A DNA stretch of 64,000 bases from CAVRQM01 sp963723455 (GCA_963723455.1 CAVRQM010000001.1:1550001-1614000); one strand, 5' to 3'; positions 45,886 through 54,791 are shown, counted from the stretch's first letter. Notes: generated by a model not told the origin, from the sequence alone. Made by a program: numbers and translations.

Positions 45886-47220
45886 TCAGTAGCGATACAG
45901 CTCGTGCTTGAACGGGCCGGACGCGGGCGTGCCGACATAGGCCGACTGCTTGTCGGTCAGCCTGGTCAGCGTGGCGCCCACCTTGGCCAGGTGCAGGGCC
46001 GCAACCTTCTCGTCCAGCCGCTTCGGCAGGGTGTACACTTTATGTTCGTAGCGGCCTGCCGGCGCGGTCCACAGCTCGATCTGCGCCAGCACCTGATTGG
46101 TGAAGCTTGCCGACATGACAAAGCTGGGATGGCCGGTGGCGTTGCCGAGATTGACCAGGCGCCCCTCGGACAGCACGATCAGCCGCTTGCCATCGGGGAA
46201 CACCACCTCGTCCACCTGCGGCTTGACGTTCTCCCAGCGGTGATTGCGCAGGGCGTCGATCTGGATCTCGCTATCGAAATGGCCGATGTTGCAGACGATG
46301 GCGCGATGCTTCATCGCCCGCATGTGCTCGATGGTGATGACATCGACATTGCCGGTGGCGGTCACGAAGATGTCGGCGCGCGGTGCCGCCTGCTCCATCG
46401 TCACCACCTCATAGCCTTCCATCGCCGCCTGCAGCGCGCAGATCGGGTCCACCTCGGTCACCAGCACGCGGCAGCCGGCCTGGCGCAGCGAGGCGGACGA
46501 ACCCTTTCCCACGTCGCCGAAGCCGCAGACCGTGGCGACCTTGCCGGCCATCATAACGTCGGTCCCGCGCCGGATCGCATCCACCAGGCTTTCGCGGCAC
46601 CCGTACAGGTTGTCGAACTTGCTCTTGGTCACGCTGTCGTTGACGTTGATCGCGGGCACCCGCAGCGTGCCGTCGCGGGCCATGTCCCACAGGCGATGCA
46701 CGCCGGTTGTGGTCTCCTCCGACAGGCCGCGCACCTCGGCCAGCATGTCGGGATATTTGTCATGCATCAGCTTGGTCAGATCGCCGCCGTCGTCCAGGAT
46801 CAGGTTTGGAGTCCAGCCGTCGGGGCCGCGCACGGTCTGCTCGATGCACCACCAGAACTCGGCCTCGTCCATGCCCTTCCAGGCGAACACCGGGATGCCG
46901 GCGGCGGCGACCGCGGCGGCGGCATGGTCCTGCGTCGAGAAGATGTTGCAGGACGACCAGCGCACCGTGGCGCCCAGTTGCTGCAGCGTCCGGATCAGCA
47001 CCGCGGTCTGGATCGTCATGTGCAGGCAGCCGGCGATCCTCGCCCCGGCCAGCGGCTTGCCGTCGCCGTACTCGGCCCGCAGCGCCATCAGGCCCGGCAT
47101 CTCGTCCTCGGCCATCGCGATCTCCTTGGCGCCCCAGGCGGCCAGCGAGATGTCGCGCACCTTGTAGTCTGAGGCCGCGGCTCTGGATTCGCCGGCGGAC
47201 GACGTCTGAGTATCGGGCAC
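45886..47220 (-). CDS. ahcY: S-adenosylhomocysteine hydrolase
   Basis: 444 residues. Substrate and NAD sites are complete: GCLHMTIQTAVLIRTLQQLG, SCNIFSTQDHAAAA, the NAD loop CGFGDVGKGSSASLRQAG (about 235), TGNVDVITIEHM and CNIGHFDSEI. The C-terminus ends KHELYRY, close to the usual (H)YRY end. It splits S-adenosylhomocysteine into adenosine and homocysteine, keeping methylation running. A promoter with a palindrome in its spacer lies just upstream. Confidence 0.97.
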   Translation of the reverse strand: MPDTQTSSAGESRAAASDYKVRDISLAAWGAKEIAMAEDEMPGLMALRAEYGDGKPLAGARIAGCLHMTIQTAVLIRTLQQLGATVRWSSCNIFSTQDHAAAAVAAAGIPVFAWKGMDEAEFWWCIEQTVRGPDGWTPNLILDDGGDLTKLMHDKYPDMLAEVRGLSEETTTGVHRLWDMARDGTLRVPAINVNDSVTKSKFDNLYGCRESLVDAIRRGTDVMMAGKVATVCGFGDVGKGSSASLRQAGCRVLVTEVDPICALQAAMEGYEVVTMEQAAPRADIFVTATGNVDVITIEHMRAMKHRAIVCNIGHFDSEIQIDALRNHRWENVKPQVDEVVFPDGKRLIVLSEGRLVNLGNATGHPSFVMSASFTNQVLAQIELWTAPAGRYEHKVYTLPKRLDEKVAALHLAKVGATLTRLTDKQSAYVGTPASGPFKHELYRY

Positions 47221-47245
47221 AGCGGCCTCCTGGATGTGTGCGGGC

Positions 47246-47274
47246 GGTATATAAGGACATCCTTATGTCGGCAA
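47246..47274 (-). promoter_or_regulatory. ahcY promoter with embedded palindromic operator
   Basis: On the reverse strand TTGCCG (47269-47274) and TATACC (47246-47251) are separated by exactly 17 bp. The perfect palindrome ATAAGGA-TG-TCCTTAT (47251-47266) fills the spacer, so a bound repressor would block polymerase. ArsR-type SahR regulators act on such sites before ahcY in some proteobacteria; the link here is inferred. Confidence 0.65.
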
Positions 47275-47373
47275 GTTCACGCCGACCAGCCCCGCGGCAC
47301 GGACGGTTCCGCGGGAGCCAAGTGAATATTTCCCTTACACTCCAGGACCGCACGCCCGGCAAGTGTCTGATTT

Positions 47374-47430
47374 CTCAAGCTGGCGTGAAACGTGCTTGCG
47401 TGTCCGCAAGTAGCTTGAGCGTTCGCAAGC
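47374..47430 (+). promoter_or_regulatory. structured leader before the PEP-CTERM gene
   Basis: CTCAAGCT (47374-47381) pairs with AGCTTGAG (47412-47419), enclosing a CTTGCG-TGTC-CGCAAG hairpin (47395-47410). A second CGCAAGC (47424-47430) can also pair with GCTTGCG (47394-47400), so two folds exclude each other. The last arm lies just before AAGGGAG, the ribosome site of the gene at 47447. It may control translation. Confidence 0.5.
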
Positions 47431-47446
47431 AAGGGAGCACCCCGCC

Positions 47447-48013
47447 ATGTCGCGCCTGGCCATTCTCAAGATAGCTGCTGTTTCGTTGGTGCTGGCCGGC
47501 TCGGCCCGCGCCGATGTGATCTATTCCTTCGTCGAGACCGGCGGCGGCCAGCCGGTCGGCCTTACACTGGATCTGACCGGCGCGGCGGTCGCCAGCGGCA
47601 GCTTCACCATGACGCAGAACCCCTGGCCGTTCTACCAGGGCGGCGATGCCGGACTGGTCTCGCTGACCGGTACCGCGCCGTCGCTGCAGGTTGCCAGCGG
47701 CGTCTCCGGCGGCGGATTCAGCCTGGCGCTGACGTTCAACAGCCTCGGACAGATCGCCTCGTCCTCCATCACCGTGCAGACCACGACGACCGAGTTCACC
47801 CTGGCCGGCCCGAGCAGGCGCGTCCGCGGCATGTATCAGACCGACGACCCGGCCAACTGCTATGCCGCCGGTGCCTGCGCCGTCGCCGGCCACTGGACGG
47901 CCAAGACCGTGACGCCGGTGCCCGAGCCGTCATCGCTGGCCCTGCTCGGCGCCGGGCTGCTCGGGCTGGGCGCGCTGAGGAGGCCGAAGCGGCTCGCGCG
48001 CAGCAGGATCTGA
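47447..48013 (+). CDS. PEP-CTERM sorting-domain protein
   Basis: 188 residues with a signal peptide (LKIAAVSLVLAGSARAD). The C-terminus is a clear PEP-CTERM tail: VPEPSSLALLGAGLLGLGAL followed by a basic RRPKRLARSR stretch. The body is beta-rich, without a recognised domain. Such proteins are cut by exosortase and sent to the surface or to exopolysaccharide. No exosortase lies in the window. It has its own leader and terminator. Confidence 0.9.
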   Translation: MSRLAILKIAAVSLVLAGSARADVIYSFVETGGGQPVGLTLDLTGAAVASGSFTMTQNPWPFYQGGDAGLVSLTGTAPSLQVASGVSGGGFSLALTFNSLGQIASSSITVQTTTTEFTLAGPSRRVRGMYQTDDPANCYAAGACAVAGHWTAKTVTPVPEPSSLALLGAGLLGLGALRRPKRLARSRI

Positions 48014-48018
48014 GAAAA

Positions 48019-48052
48019 GGCCGGCCGGCCGCGCCGACCGCGCCGGCCGGCC
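48019..48052. terminator. bidirectional terminator between PEP-CTERM gene and rho
   Basis: GGCCGGCCGGC (48019-48029) pairs with GCCGGCCGGCC (48042-48052), an 11-bp stem with a 12-base loop. The two genes are convergent; the preceding AAAA gives a T-run for rho transcripts on the reverse strand. The rho stop is only 6 bp away. Confidence 0.75.
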
Positions 48053-48058
48053 CCGCTT

Positions 48059-49333
48059 TCAGGTATTCATCGCGTCGAAGAAATCCTGGTTGGTCTTGCT
48101 GTATTTCAGCTTGTCCAGCAGGAACTCCATCGCATCGGTGGTGCCCATCGGGTTCAGGATCCGGCGCAGCACCCACATCTTGCTGAGCGTGCCCTTGTCC
48201 ACCAGCAGCTCCTCCTTGCGGGTGCCGCTTTTGGTGATGTCGATGGCCGGGAAGGTGCGCTTGTCGGACAGCTTGCGGTCCAGGATCAGCTCGCTGTTGC
48301 CGGTGCCCTTGAACTCCTCAAAGATCACCTCGTCCATGCGGCTGCCGGTGTCGATCAGCGCGGTGGCGATGATGGTGAGCGACCCGCCCTCCTCGATGTT
48401 GCGCGCCGCGCCGAAGAACCGCTTGGGCTTCTGCAGGGCGTTGGCATCGACACCGCCGGTCAACACCTTGCCCGAGCTGGGCACCACGGTGTTGTAGGCG
48501 CGGGCGAGGCGGGTGATGCTGTCCAGCAGGATCACCACGTCGCGCTTGTGCTCGACCAGTCGCTTCGCCTTTTCCAGAACCATTTCGGTCACCTGCACGT
48601 GCCGGGTCGCCGGCTCGTCGAAGGTGCTGGCCACCACTTCGCCTTTCACCGTCCGGGCCATGTCGGTGACCTCCTCCGGCCGCTCGTCGATCAGCAGCAC
48701 GATCAGGAACGCCTCGGGATGGTTGGCGGTGATGCTGGTGGCGATGGATTGCAGCATCATGGTCTTGCCGGTGCGCGGCGGGGCCACGATCAGCGCCCGC
48801 TGGCCCTTGCCGATCGGGGCGACGAGATCGACCACGCGCGGGATCATGTCGCGGGTCTGCCCCTTGGCGGGCAGTTCCTTCCACTCGATTTCAAGCTTTA
48901 GTCGCTCATCCGGGTACAGCGGCGTCAGGTTGTCGAAATTGATGCGGTGGCGCACCGCGTCCGGCGGCTCGAAATTGATGGTGTTGACCTTGAGCAGCGC
49001 GAAATACCGCTCGCCGTCCTTGGGCGCGCGGATCTGGCCCTCGACGCTGTCGCCGGTGCGCAGGCCGAAGCGGCGGACCTGGGTCGGGCTGATATAGATG
49101 TCGTCCGGGCCGGGCAGGTAGTTGCTTTCGGGACTGCGCAGGAAGCCGAAGCCGTCGGACAGGATCTCCAGCGTGCCTTCGCCGTGGATCGCCTGCTCGT
49201 TGTCGGCGAGGTTCTTGAGGATCGCGAACATCATGTCCTGCTTGCGCAGGCTGGATGCGTTCTCGATCTGCAGCGACTCTGCGAAGCTGAGCAGGTCGGC
49301 GGGGGTTTTTGCCTTGAGTTCGGCGAGGTGCAT
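48059..49333 (-). CDS. rho: transcription termination factor Rho
   Basis: 424 residues. The N-terminal helical part and the RNA-binding OB fold are seen in DGFGFLRSPESNYLPGPDDI. The ATPase has the P-loop IVAPPRTGKTMMLQSIA (about 180), LIVLLIDERPEEVTDM, DVVILLDSITRLARAYN and the R/Q-loop region SGTRKEELLV. It is a hexameric RNA helicase. hemJ, hemH and hemE lie upstream on the same strand, an arrangement conserved in alphaproteobacteria. A 5' leader of about 160 nt would allow the usual autoregulation. Confidence 0.97.
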   Translation of the reverse strand: MHLAELKAKTPADLLSFAESLQIENASSLRKQDMMFAILKNLADNEQAIHGEGTLEILSDGFGFLRSPESNYLPGPDDIYISPTQVRRFGLRTGDSVEGQIRAPKDGERYFALLKVNTINFEPPDAVRHRINFDNLTPLYPDERLKLEIEWKELPAKGQTRDMIPRVVDLVAPIGKGQRALIVAPPRTGKTMMLQSIATSITANHPEAFLIVLLIDERPEEVTDMARTVKGEVVASTFDEPATRHVQVTEMVLEKAKRLVEHKRDVVILLDSITRLARAYNTVVPSSGKVLTGGVDANALQKPKRFFGAARNIEEGGSLTIIATALIDTGSRMDEVIFEEFKGTGNSELILDRKLSDKRTFPAIDITKSGTRKEELLVDKGTLSKMWVLRRILNPMGTTDAMEFLLDKLKYSKTNQDFFDAMNT

Positions 49334-49501
49334 GGGAGTGCCCGTTCAGTCGATCGGTGAGGGGCGGGACAGGGCGATGCGGGATGATGCTTCGCCCGAG
49401 CGATCCCGGCGCCCGCATGTGCGGCGCCTGGGCTGTCCCGGTCAGAAAAAGAAGCGAGGGGTTGACGGCGGAAACGCTACGTGCCGACGACGCGTGGCCA
49501 A

Positions 49502-49529
49502 AGTATTGAGGCGGGATGAACCCCGTCAA
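49502..49529 (-). promoter_or_regulatory. rho: sigma-70-like promoter for rho
   Basis: On the reverse strand TTGACG (49524-49529) and AATACT (49502-49507) are separated by 16 bp. It lies about 170 bp upstream of the rho start, in the 279-bp gap between hemJ and rho. The spacer is slightly short. No other gene is seen in the gap. Confidence 0.5.
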
Positions 49530-49612
49530 GATCGCACTTGGCCCCGGCCCGGGCCGGTTGCAAGAACCCTGCGCCGCGAAACCCGCGCAGCGGGGCAGAT
49601 CGGGCGCCTCGG

Positions 49613-50050
49613 TCAGAACGGCTGCACGATCACCATGACCACGACGACCACCAGCAGCACCGCCGGAATTTCATTGGCGATCCGATAGAATCGCTGCGAA
49701 CGCCGGTTGCGGTCCTCCATGAAGTCGCGCCGCCAGCGCGAGGCAGCGCCGGTGAAGCCGGACAGCAGAATGACCATCAAAATCTTGGTGTGCCACCAGC
49801 CGGCATGCCAATCGACCGCTCCGGGGGTCAGCACCAGCAGGATGCCGAACACCCAGGCGGCAATCATCGCCGGAATCATGATCTGCTTCAGCAGCCGCCG
49901 CTCCATCACCTTGAACCGCTCGCTCTCGGCCGAGCCGCGCGCCGTCTCGCAATGATAGACGAACAGCCGCGGCAAATAGAGCAGGCCCACCATCCAGGCG
50001 ATGTCGGCCAGCAGGTGCAGTGATTTGAGCCAAGAATAGAACGGCGCCAA
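49613..50050 (-). CDS. hemJ: protoporphyrinogen IX oxidase HemJ
   Basis: 145 residues with four helices. It starts FYSWLKSLHLLADIAWMVGL with the conserved His; LYLPRLFVYHCETARG, WWHTKILMVILLSGFTG and FYRIANEIPAVLLVVVVV complete the pattern. It oxidises protoporphyrinogen to protoporphyrin, using haem, in organisms without HemG or HemY. It sits beside hemH and hemE, so the last steps of haem synthesis are grouped here. Confidence 0.95.
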   Translation of the reverse strand: MAPFYSWLKSLHLLADIAWMVGLLYLPRLFVYHCETARGSAESERFKVMERRLLKQIMIPAMIAAWVFGILLVLTPGAVDWHAGWWHTKILMVILLSGFTGAASRWRRDFMEDRNRRSQRFYRIANEIPAVLLVVVVVMVIVQPF

Positions 50051-50063
50051 GGCGGGAATGTCG

Positions 50064-50764
50064 TCACGCGGCGTGCTCCTGCGCCAGAGCGATCAGCCCC
50101 GGCAGTTCGGTCATGTCGTGAAACGGCGCGGCGCCGACGGCGGCCAGGGCCGCGCCGTCGCCGTGCCGGTCCAGGCCCAGGCAGTCCATCCCGGCAGCGC
50201 GCGCGGCGGTGGCGCCGGCCACCGAATCCTCGACCACCAGGCACTCGGCCGGGCCGACCCCCTCGGCGGCGGCGGCGGCCAGGAACAGGTCGGGGGCGGG
50301 CTTGGCGCGCGGCACGTCGTGGTGGCTGTGCACCCGCCCGGCCACCAGCTCGGTCACGCCGAGCCGGCCGAACTTGGCGCGCATCTCGGCATGCGAGGAG
50401 TTCGAAGCGACGCGCCACGGCAGGCCCAGCGCCGACACGCCGCGCAGCGCCTCGATGCCGCCCGGAATGGCCACCGCCTCGCGCGAGCATCGCCGCGATG
50501 ATCCGGGTGCGGATGCGATCGCGCCAGTCCGGCCGCGAGCGGCACGCCAAGATGCGCCTCGGCGCGCGGCTGGATGTCGGCCAAAGTGGTGCCGATGAAC
50601 AGCCGCTCGGCCTCGGCCGCGGTCATCGGCCAACCGCGCGCGGAAAAGTCCTCGGCCAGCACGCGGTTCGAGATCGGCTCGCTGTCCACCAGCACGCCGT
50701 CGCAGTCGAAGATCACCAGGCGCAGCTTGGCGCGCCGCGCCAGCATCAGCTCGCGCGCGGTCAT
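50064..50764 (-). CDS. HAD-family hydrolase, phosphoglycolate-phosphatase-like (two frameshifts)
   Basis: Three frames make one protein of about 233 residues. From the ATG at 50764 the first contains motif I RLVIFDCDGVLVDSEPISN. After an extra base near 50529 the second reads DWRDRIRTRIIAAML. After another near 50478-50486 the third reads EAVAIPGGIEALRGVSALGL, PWRVASNSS (motif II), RAKPAPDLFLAAAA (motif III Lys) and CLVVEDSVAGATAARAAGM (motif IV). The set is complete for a beta-phosphoglucomutase/Gph-like HAD. Gene length minus two bases is a whole number of codons, which supports two simple insertions. Between hemH and hemJ. Confidence 0.85.
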
Positions 50765-50777
50765 GCTGCGGGCATCG

Positions 50778-51907
50778 TCATGCCGCCTGCAGCTCCGGCG
50801 CGGCCGTCGCAGGGGCAATCGGCTCGGCAGCAACGCCGGCGCGGGCATGCGGGCAGTCGCCATGCGGCGCAGGGCAGACGCGCGGGCCGGCAAAGCTGTG
50901 CAGTCCCGGCCCGCGCGACAGCGTGCGCCGCACCAGCCCGGCCAGCGCCGCGACGAACGCCGGATCGTCGTTCTGCGTCGGCGCGCGGAAATAGCCGGGC
51001 ACGCCGGCGCGCTCGGCCAGTTCGCGGTACTCCACGTCCAGCTCGACCAGCGTTTCGGAGTGCTCCGAGACGAAGGCGATCGGCACCACCAGCACCGCCA
51101 CGCCGTCGCGCCCGGCCTGCTCGATCGCGGCATCGGTCGACGGGCCGATCCATTGCTGCGGCGTCGCGCGCGACTGGTAGCAGATCTGCCAGTCCAGCGT
51201 TTCGGGACCGAGCCGGGACAGCACCGCGGCGACGGTCCGCTCGACCTGGAACTGGTACGGGTCGCCGGCCCGCACGATCACCTCCGGCAACCCGTGCGCC
51301 GAGAACAGCACCCGCACCGCGCTCGCCCCGGCGGCGGCGCGGGCGGCGCGCCAGGCTGCGCCGCACGATCGCCGCCGTGGCGGCGGCAAATGCCGGATCG
51401 GAGTGGTAGCAGCAGACCGCGCTGGTCGGCTTGGCCAGACCGGCACGGCTGGCCGCCTCGCGCCATGCCGACAGGCTGCTGCCGGTGGTGGTGGTGGAGA
51501 ACTGCGGATACAGCGGCAGCAGCAGCACCTGGTCGGGATCCCATTCCGCGCACCTCGCGCGCCGCCGCCGCGCTGAACGGATGCCAGTAGCGCATGGCGA
51601 TGAAGCAGCGCGCGTGCAGCTCGGGCAGTGCGGCCTCCAGCGCCGTCGCCTGCCGTCGCGTCAGCTCCAGCAGCGGCGAGCGGCCGCCGAGCAGGGCATA
51701 GTTGGCGGTCGCCGGCTTCAGCCTGGCGCCGGCAATGATGCGCGCCAGCAGCGGCCGCAGCAGGGCGGGCACGCGCAAGATCGCCGGGTCGCTGAACAGG
51801 TTGACCAAGAACGGGCGGATCGCCTCCGGCCGGTCGGGACCGCCGAGGTTGAACAGCACGACGGCGATCCTGGGGCCAGTTCCGGGGGGCGTCATCGCGG
51901 CCAACAT
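50778..51907 (-). CDS. hemH: ferrochelatase (two frameshifts)
   Basis: Three frames combine into about 375 residues. The first (51907 or ATG 51895) reads IAVVLFNLGGPDRPEAIRPF and RCFIAMRYWHPFSAAAAREV. After an extra base near 51546 the second reads WDPDQVLLLPLYPQFSTTTT and CCYHSDPAFAAATAAI. After another in the GC run near 51331-51360 the third reads RVLFSAHGLPEVIVRAGDPY, with the catalytic His, and VVPIAFVSEHSETLVELDVE with the conserved Glu. It inserts Fe2+ into protoporphyrin. Essential, so the frameshifts are probably sequence errors. Follows hemE. Confidence 0.9.
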
Positions 51908-51926
51908 GGCCGGATGCGGCGGCGCG

Positions 51927-52942
51927 TCAAGCGCTGCGCACCTGGGCCATCAGCGCCGCGACATGCCCGGTCGGCGTCTCGGGCAGGATGCCGTGGCCGA
52001 GATTGAACACCCAGGGCCTGCCCCGCGCGGCGGCCAGGATCGCCTCGGTGGCGCGGCGCTGCGCCTCGCCGCCGGCCAGCAGCGCCAGCGGGTCGAGGTT
52101 GCCCTGCAGCGCCACGTCCTTGCGGCAGGCCGTGCGTCCAGGTCGCAGCCGGTATCCAGCCCGAGGCCCTGCACCCCGGTCGCCGCGCGCATAGGCGCGC
52201 AGCATGCTGCCGGCCAGACGCGGGAAAGCCGATCAGCGGCACGTCGGGATGCGGCGCGCGCAGCCGCGTCGCGATCTCGCGCGGCCGGCGCGATGACATG
52301 CTGGGCGAACTGCGCCGGCGGCAGCAGGCCGGCCCAGCTGTCGAACAGCATCAGCGCCTCGGCCCCGGCCTCGGCCTGCGCCGACAGGTACGCCACCGTG
52401 CTGTCCACCAGCAGCCGCATCAGAGCCGCGAACAGCCCCGGGTCGCGATAGGCCAGCAGCCGGGTCTGCACGAAATCCTTCGAGCCGCCGCCATCGACCA
52501 TGTAGCAGGCGACGGTGAACGGCGCGCCGGCGAACCCGATCAGCGTCGCCTCATCCACCTGCGCGCGCACCCGCCGCACCGTCTCCAGCACCGGGGCGAT
52601 GCGGCCGTCCAGACCACTGCGCCGCAGCCGGGCCAGGCCCGCGGCATCGCGCACCGGCTCCAGCCGCGGTCCCTCGCCCGCCTCGAAACGCAGATCCTGC
52701 CCCAGGGCGTAAGGCAGCATCAGGATGTCGCTGAACAGGATCGCCGCATCCATGCCGAACCGGCGCAGCGGCTGCAGCGTCACCTCGGCCGCCAGCGCCG
52801 GCGTCGTGCAGAGCGCGATGAAATCCCCGGCCTGCGCCCGGACCTCGCGATATTCGGGCAGGTAGCGTCCGGCCTGGCGCATCAGCCAGATCGGCGGCGG
52901 CCATACCGCCTCGCCCGCCAGCACCCGCCGCAATGCTTTCAC
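51927..52942 (-). CDS. hemE: uroporphyrinogen decarboxylase (four frameshifts)
   Basis: Begins at a GTG at 52942 (KALRRVLAGEAVWPPPIWLM, then RQAGRYLPEYRE, the diagnostic motif), with MDAAILFSDILMLPYALGQD and VDEATLIGFAGAPFTVACYM. Three extra bases (near 52280, 52220 and 52187) and one missing base (near 52133) break the last third. Rejoined, it reads REIATRLRAPHPDVPLIGFP, RLAGSMLRAYA, AATGVQGLGLDTGCDLDA and RKDVALQGNLDPLALLAGG. Net +2 bases agrees with the span. It makes coproporphyrinogen III. First gene of hemE-hemH-HAD-hemJ-rho, and the left neighbour of oriC, as in Caulobacter. Confidence 0.9.
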
Positions 52943-53273
52943 CCGCGCATTCCGTGTCCCGCTCGTTCGCCCCTTCCTAAAGAAGAATATCTTAAGGTCT
53001 TGGGAGGAGAGACAGGTGGCTGTGGATAGCGGTGTACCCCGTGGCGGTCCGAACCGGCCGGCGAATTGATCCACAGCAGCCGCGCCGCGCAATGTGATGC
53101 GAACGCCGCGGAATCTGCGCTCGTCCCCGAGTCGCAGCCTGACCCGTCGATCGCTTCGCTCACAGCTCCGCGAGGGATGGCGGTTGTCCCCGCAATCCAC
53201 CGCGGCGCGCGCGCCGGCCGATAGTGTCCCCGCTATCCTGGCCCCGTTATCCTGGCGCGGCTATCCTGGGCCG
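52943..53273. other. oriC: probable chromosomal replication origin (oriC)
   Basis: 331 bp without a gene, between hemE and the PPDK-regulator gene, the position of the Caulobacter origin. It holds two near-consensus DnaA boxes: TGTGGATAG (53021-53029) and TGATCCACA (53067-53075), each 8 of 9 against TTATCCACA. An AT-rich stretch (about 52976-52995, containing AATATCTTAA) could be the unwinding element. There are two GANTC methylation sites (53111, 53129) and three 14-bp-spaced TATCCTGG repeats (53233-53269). Origin function is inferred from position and motifs. Confidence 0.78.
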
Positions 53274-54144
53274 GTGCCGCACCGCATCAACCTGCACCTG
53301 GTCTCCGACGCCACCGGCGAGACGCTGAACTCGATCGCGCGCGCCACCGTCGCGCAGTTCGAGCATGCCGACATCCTGCATCACCGCTGGAGCCTGGTGC
53401 GCACCCGGTTCCAGCTGCACCGCGTGCTGGAGGGCATCGAGGCGGAACCCGGCCCGGTGCTGTCCACGCTGGTCGAGCGCGGCCTGCGCGCCGAGCTGGA
53501 GAGCGCCTGCCAGCGGCACGGCGTGCCGGTGGTGCATGTGCTCGACCCGGTGATGGCGCTGCTCCAGGAGCAGCTGGAGGAAACGGCGGTCGGCGCGGCC
53601 GGGGCGGCAATACGTGCTGGACGCGGATTACTTCCGCCGCATCGACGCGATGCATTTCGTGCTGGCGCATGACGACGGCCAGGCGCAGCCCGGCATCGCC
53701 GAGGCCGACGTGGTGCTGGTCGGCGTGTCGCGCAGCAGCAAGACGCCGACCTCGTTCTATCTGGCCAATCGCGGCATCAAGGCGGCCAACGTGCCGCTGG
53801 TGCCCGGCCTCGCCGACCCGCCCGGCCTTGCGGCGCCGCGCTGCCCGGTGGTCGGCCTTACTCTGGACGCCGAGGCGCTGATCGAGATCCGGCGCCACCG
53901 GCTGCGGCTGATCGGCTCCGGCCGCGCCCATCCGATGCGCCAGGACAGCACCGACTACGTCGATGCGGAGGCGGTGCGCGCCGAACTGCTCTGGGCGCGG
54001 CGGCTGTGTACGCGGCGCGGCTGGCCGGTGGTCGATGTCACCCGCCGCTCGATCGAGGAGACGGCAGCGACCGTGCTGCAGCTGATGGACGCCTGGCACG
54101 AACGCGCCCGCAAGGTGGCGCCGGCGCCCGAGGCGACGCCGTGA
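53274..54144 (+). CDS. pyruvate, phosphate dikinase regulatory protein (DUF299; one frameshift)
   Basis: About 290 residues from a GTG at 53274. The first frame reads PHRINLHLVSDATGETLNSI, HHRWSLVRTRFQLHRVLEGI and VPVVHVLDPVMALLQ. After one extra base near 53597 it continues QYVLDADYFRRIDAMHFVLA, ADVVLVGVSRSSKTPTSFYL (the P-loop-like VGVSRSSKTPTS) and QDSTDYVDAEAVRAEL. It is the bifunctional kinase/phosphorylase that switches PPDK or PEP synthase using ADP. Homologue of the gene right of the Caulobacter origin. Overlaps maf. Confidence 0.92.
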
Positions 54145-54767
54145 GCGAAGCCGCTGCGGGCCGGTTCCAGGCCTGCCGCCTGGTCCTGGCCAGCGCCTCG
54201 CCCGCGCGGCTGACGCTGCTGCGGGCCGCCGGCCTTGAGGTGACGGTGCGCCCGGCGGCGATCGACGAGGCGGCGATCAAGCGCGACGCCCTTGCGGACG
54301 GCGTTGCGGCCGAGGACACGGCCCTGCTGCTGGCGCGGCTGAAGGCGCGCCGCGTCGCCGCCGCCGAGCCGGACGCGCTGGTGATCGCGGCGGACCAGCT
54401 GCTGGTCTGCGACGGACGCTGGTTCGACAAGCCTGCCACCCTGGCCGATGCGCGCGCGCAGCTGGTGGCGCTGCGCGGCCGATCGCATGCGCTGCCCACC
54501 GCGGTCCTGTGCCAGCGCGGCGGGCAGGAAGTATGGCATCATGTGGCTCGCCCGCGCCTGACGATGCGGACGTTCTCCGAGCCGTTCCTGGACGCCTACC
54601 TGGCCGCGGAAGCGGCGGCGCTGGCCACCACCGTCGGCGGCTATCGGCTGGAGGGATTGGGCGCGCAGCTGTTCGACGCCGTGGACGGCGAGCACGCGGC
54701 GATCCTCGGCCTGCCGCTGCTGCCGTTGCTCGGGTTCCTGCGCCAGCACGGCTGCGTGCTGGCGTGA
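54141..54767 (+). CDS. maf: Maf/YceF nucleotide pyrophosphatase
   Basis: 208 residues from the GTG at 54141 that overlaps the previous stop (GTGA). LVLASASPARLTLLRAAGLE is the Maf phosphate-binding start, VIAADQLLVCDGRWFDKPAT follows, and the C-terminus has YRLEGLGAQLFDAVDGEHAA and ILGLPLLPLLGFLRQHG. It hydrolyses non-canonical nucleoside triphosphates. The order oriC-PPDK regulator-maf is conserved in alphaproteobacteria. Confidence 0.94.
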   Translation: MSEAAAGRFQACRLVLASASPARLTLLRAAGLEVTVRPAAIDEAAIKRDALADGVAAEDTALLLARLKARRVAAAEPDALVIAADQLLVCDGRWFDKPATLADARAQLVALRGRSHALPTAVLCQRGGQEVWHHVARPRLTMRTFSEPFLDAYLAAEAAALATTVGGYRLEGLGAQLFDAVDGEHAAILGLPLLPLLGFLRQHGCVLA

Positions 54768-54791
54768 TCCGCGCAGCCCCTGCCGGCTGTG

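Noticed and set aside
47221..47340. SAH riboswitch before ahcY
   Set aside because: The conserved SAH-riboswitch core could not be found in the leader; a DNA palindrome inside the promoter explains the region better.
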